The position numbers were made by a program, and so were the translations under genes. 7,152 nucleotides of DNA. It comes from Nitrospinota bacterium. GTDB lineage: Bacteria; Nitrospinota; Nitrospinia; UBA9942. The notes under the pieces were generated by a model, which was not told the origin of the DNA, did no database searches, and was given only the letters and a program-made list of their open reading frames with translations. Shown piece by piece: positions 6,246 to 7,152 of the stretch. The stretch covers positions 16,367-23,518 of the forward strand of contig DNJG01000052.1 in NCBI GenBank assembly GCA_003489165.1. The letters are read 5' to 3'. Numbering within the stretch: the stretch's first letter is position 1; every line of letters begins with the position of its first letter.

Positions 6246-6249
6246 AGAA
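6231..6249. repeat. Dispersed-type repeat at the WD40 gene start
   Basis: Plus strand GCCACGGAGGCACATAGAA resembles the CCACGGAGGCAC(A/G)GAG elements scattered between genes in many environmental bacteria. The first in-frame ATG of the WD40 gene (6245) lies inside it, which argues that residues 1-11 are not native. Family membership is recalled, not searched. Confidence 0.4.
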
Positions 6250-6297
6250 TCAAAAACAAGAATTTAAGAGGCTATAAAGCGGAGATTTCTCAACTTC

Positions 6298-6325
6298 TTA
6301 ATATTTTATTATTAGTCTGTGTAAG
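6298..6325 (-). promoter_or_regulatory. Possible promoter of the WD40-methyltransferase unit
   Basis: Minus strand: CTTACA at 6325-6320 (4 of 6 to TTGACA), a 16-nt AT-rich spacer and TATTAA at 6303-6298 (4 of 6 to TATAAT). It lies in the 119-nt gap between the partial SUMF1-like gene and the WD40 gene. The match is weak and the gap AT-rich, so chance is possible; read-through from upstream is the alternative. Confidence 0.3.
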
Positions 6326-6364
6326 CTTGTGACTAAACACTTTTTCATTTTTTTCTCTGCCTGG

Positions 6365-7152
6365 TTAATCAAGTTTTTGTTCTTTCACGGAGGCTGCGAG
6401 CCGAAACCCGCTGCCATCTGCCCGCTTATCAGGCTCACGCTCGGCACGGACAGATGTCCGCAAGCGATGCGGAGCGTTATACCATGAACCGCCGCGTAAG
6501 ACACGAATTCCATTATCGGCGCCTTTGGGGTTATCCTTTGGGCTATTGCTGTAATATTTCTCATCAAACCAGTCAGAACACCACTCCCATACATTCCCTG
6601 CCATGTCATATAATCCTAATCCATTAGATTTTTTCTGACCTACCGGATGAGTTTTGCTTCCAGAGTTTTTATTGTACCACGCATAATCCATAAGTTCTGA
6701 TTCGTTATTTGTACCTGCCCATTTTTCTACTTTACCACCGCTCCTCGCTGCATATTCCCATTCTGCTTCTGTCGGCAAGCGATACCTTTTACCTGTCTTA
6801 TTTGACAACCACTCTATATAGACTACTGCATCCCTCCATGATACACAGGATACAGGATGATTATTACCCTGTGAGAAACTAGGATTACGCCAGCTCTTGC
6901 TTCTGTCCTTTTTCCATTCTCTTCCTGTATCCTTTTTCCATTCTCCTCCTCCATAAACAGAACAACCATCTCCAATTTCACCTTCTGTCATATATCCTGT
7001 AGTGTTCACAAATTCCCTAAATTCACTCACTGTTAGTTCATACTTCCCTATATAAAAATCATCCACACATACCTCATGCACAGGTTTTTCATCACTATCT
7101 CCATCTCCAAAAATATCACCTAACTGAAAACACCCGCCTTTGACAAAGACCA
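6365..7152 (-). CDS. SUMF1/FGE-like domain protein, 5' partial
   Basis: The reading frame stays open to the window edge, so the start lies outside; 261 residues are visible. The frame upstream of the internal GTG at 7081 reads VFVKGGCFQLGD, then GDGDSDEKPVHEVCVDDFYIGKYELT, the classical opening of a SUMF1/FGE-sulfatase domain, so that GTG is not the start. Later motifs are HPVSCVSWRDAVVYIEWLS, YRLPTEAEWEYAARSGG, YDMAGNVWEWCSDWF, VLRGGSWYNAPHRLR and GFRLA. After GGSW there is no cysteine at all, so the copper site of genuine formylglycine-generating enzymes is missing. Better matches in concept are the non-sulfatase members of the family (EgtB/PvdO-like or purely structural), with substrate unknown. 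Whether it has a signal peptide or an extra N-terminal domain cannot be seen. It lies 119 nt upstream of the WD40 gene on the same strand, and the last gene of the window carries a diverged copy of the same fold. Confidence 0.9.
   Translation of the reverse strand, partial: VFVKGGCFQLGDIFGDGDSDEKPVHEVCVDDFYIGKYELTVSEFREFVNTTGYMTEGEIGDGCSVYGGGEWKKDTGREWKKDRSKSWRNPSFSQGNNHPVSCVSWRDAVVYIEWLSNKTGKRYRLPTEAEWEYAARSGGKVEKWAGTNNESELMDYAWYNKNSGSKTHPVGQKKSNGLGLYDMAGNVWEWCSDWFDEKYYSNSPKDNPKGADNGIRVLRGGSWYNAPHRLRTSVRAEREPDKRADGSGFRLAASVKEQKLD
6906..6945 (-). repeat. 24-nt direct repeat inside the SUMF1-like gene
   Basis: TCCTTTTTCCATTCTC (plus strand) occurs at 6906-6921 and 6930-6945, a 24-nt offset. 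It encodes the octapeptide duplication EWKKDTGR/EWKKDRSK in a loop before the HPVSCVSW motif. The frame is kept, so this looks like a small in-frame slippage expansion. Confidence 0.7.

Noticed and set aside
6312..6350. Inverted repeat TTAGTC/GACTAA followed by T-runs, terminator-like on the plus strand
   Set aside because: The stem is only 6 bp, AT-rich, with a 13-nt loop; the T-run is on the plus strand, where no gene ends. On the minus strand no T-run follows.
6365..7081. GTG at 7081 as the start of the first SUMF1-like gene
   Set aside because: The frame continues upstream to the window edge with the conserved FVKGGCFQLGD opening of the domain, so the gene is truncated by the window.

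Overview
The window carries five genes, all on the minus strand, so transcription runs from high to low coordinates. Base composition is AT-leaning (roughly 40% GC by eye). The genes suggest a Gram-negative-type envelope: three carry an export signal or candidate one and one has an N-terminal membrane anchor. SUMF1-fold proteins, a long near-identical WD40 array and 7-nt/9-nt tandem repeats at gene starts are common in uncultured lineages such as Nitrospirota, Brocadiales-type Planctomycetota and Desulfobacterota. I cannot place it more precisely.

Layout in transcription order. (1) 7152-6365: the C-terminal part of a SUMF1/FGE-like protein whose start lies outside the window. (2) 6245-3345: a large exported protein with a signal peptide, 14 WD40 blades (enough for two seven-bladed propellers), a linker typical of WD40-caspase proteins and, where a caspase would be expected, two rhodanese-like domains without catalytic cysteine. 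(3) 3360-2578: a class I SAM-dependent methyltransferase overlapping gene 2 by 16 nt, whose candidate signal peptide is written almost entirely in 7-nt tandem repeats. (4) 2508-964: an exported beta-propeller-like protein of about eight repeats, whose signal peptide core is also made of a 7-nt repeat. (5) 855-13: a membrane-anchored SUMF1/FGE-like protein with its own promoter and a strong ribosome binding site.

Genes 2 and 3 are surely co-transcribed and probably translationally coupled; gene 4 follows after 69 nt and may belong to the same unit. Gene 5 has a convincing promoter (TTGCAT, 17 nt, TATAAT) next to a 12-nt tandem repeat, so it can be expressed separately. No stretch above 120 nt lacks a gene, and no RNA gene, CRISPR array, transposase or clear terminator was seen.

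The set looks like an extracytoplasmic group of binding and scaffold modules rather than a metabolic pathway: two propeller proteins, two SUMF1-fold proteins without the paired copper-binding cysteines of true formylglycine-generating enzymes, dead rhodanese modules and one methyltransferase that appears to be exported. The most unusual points are the signal peptides built from frame-independent heptamer DNA repeats, the WD40-rhodanese architecture, and WD40 blades that are near-identical except at positions expected on the ligand-binding face. Any joint function is inference only.
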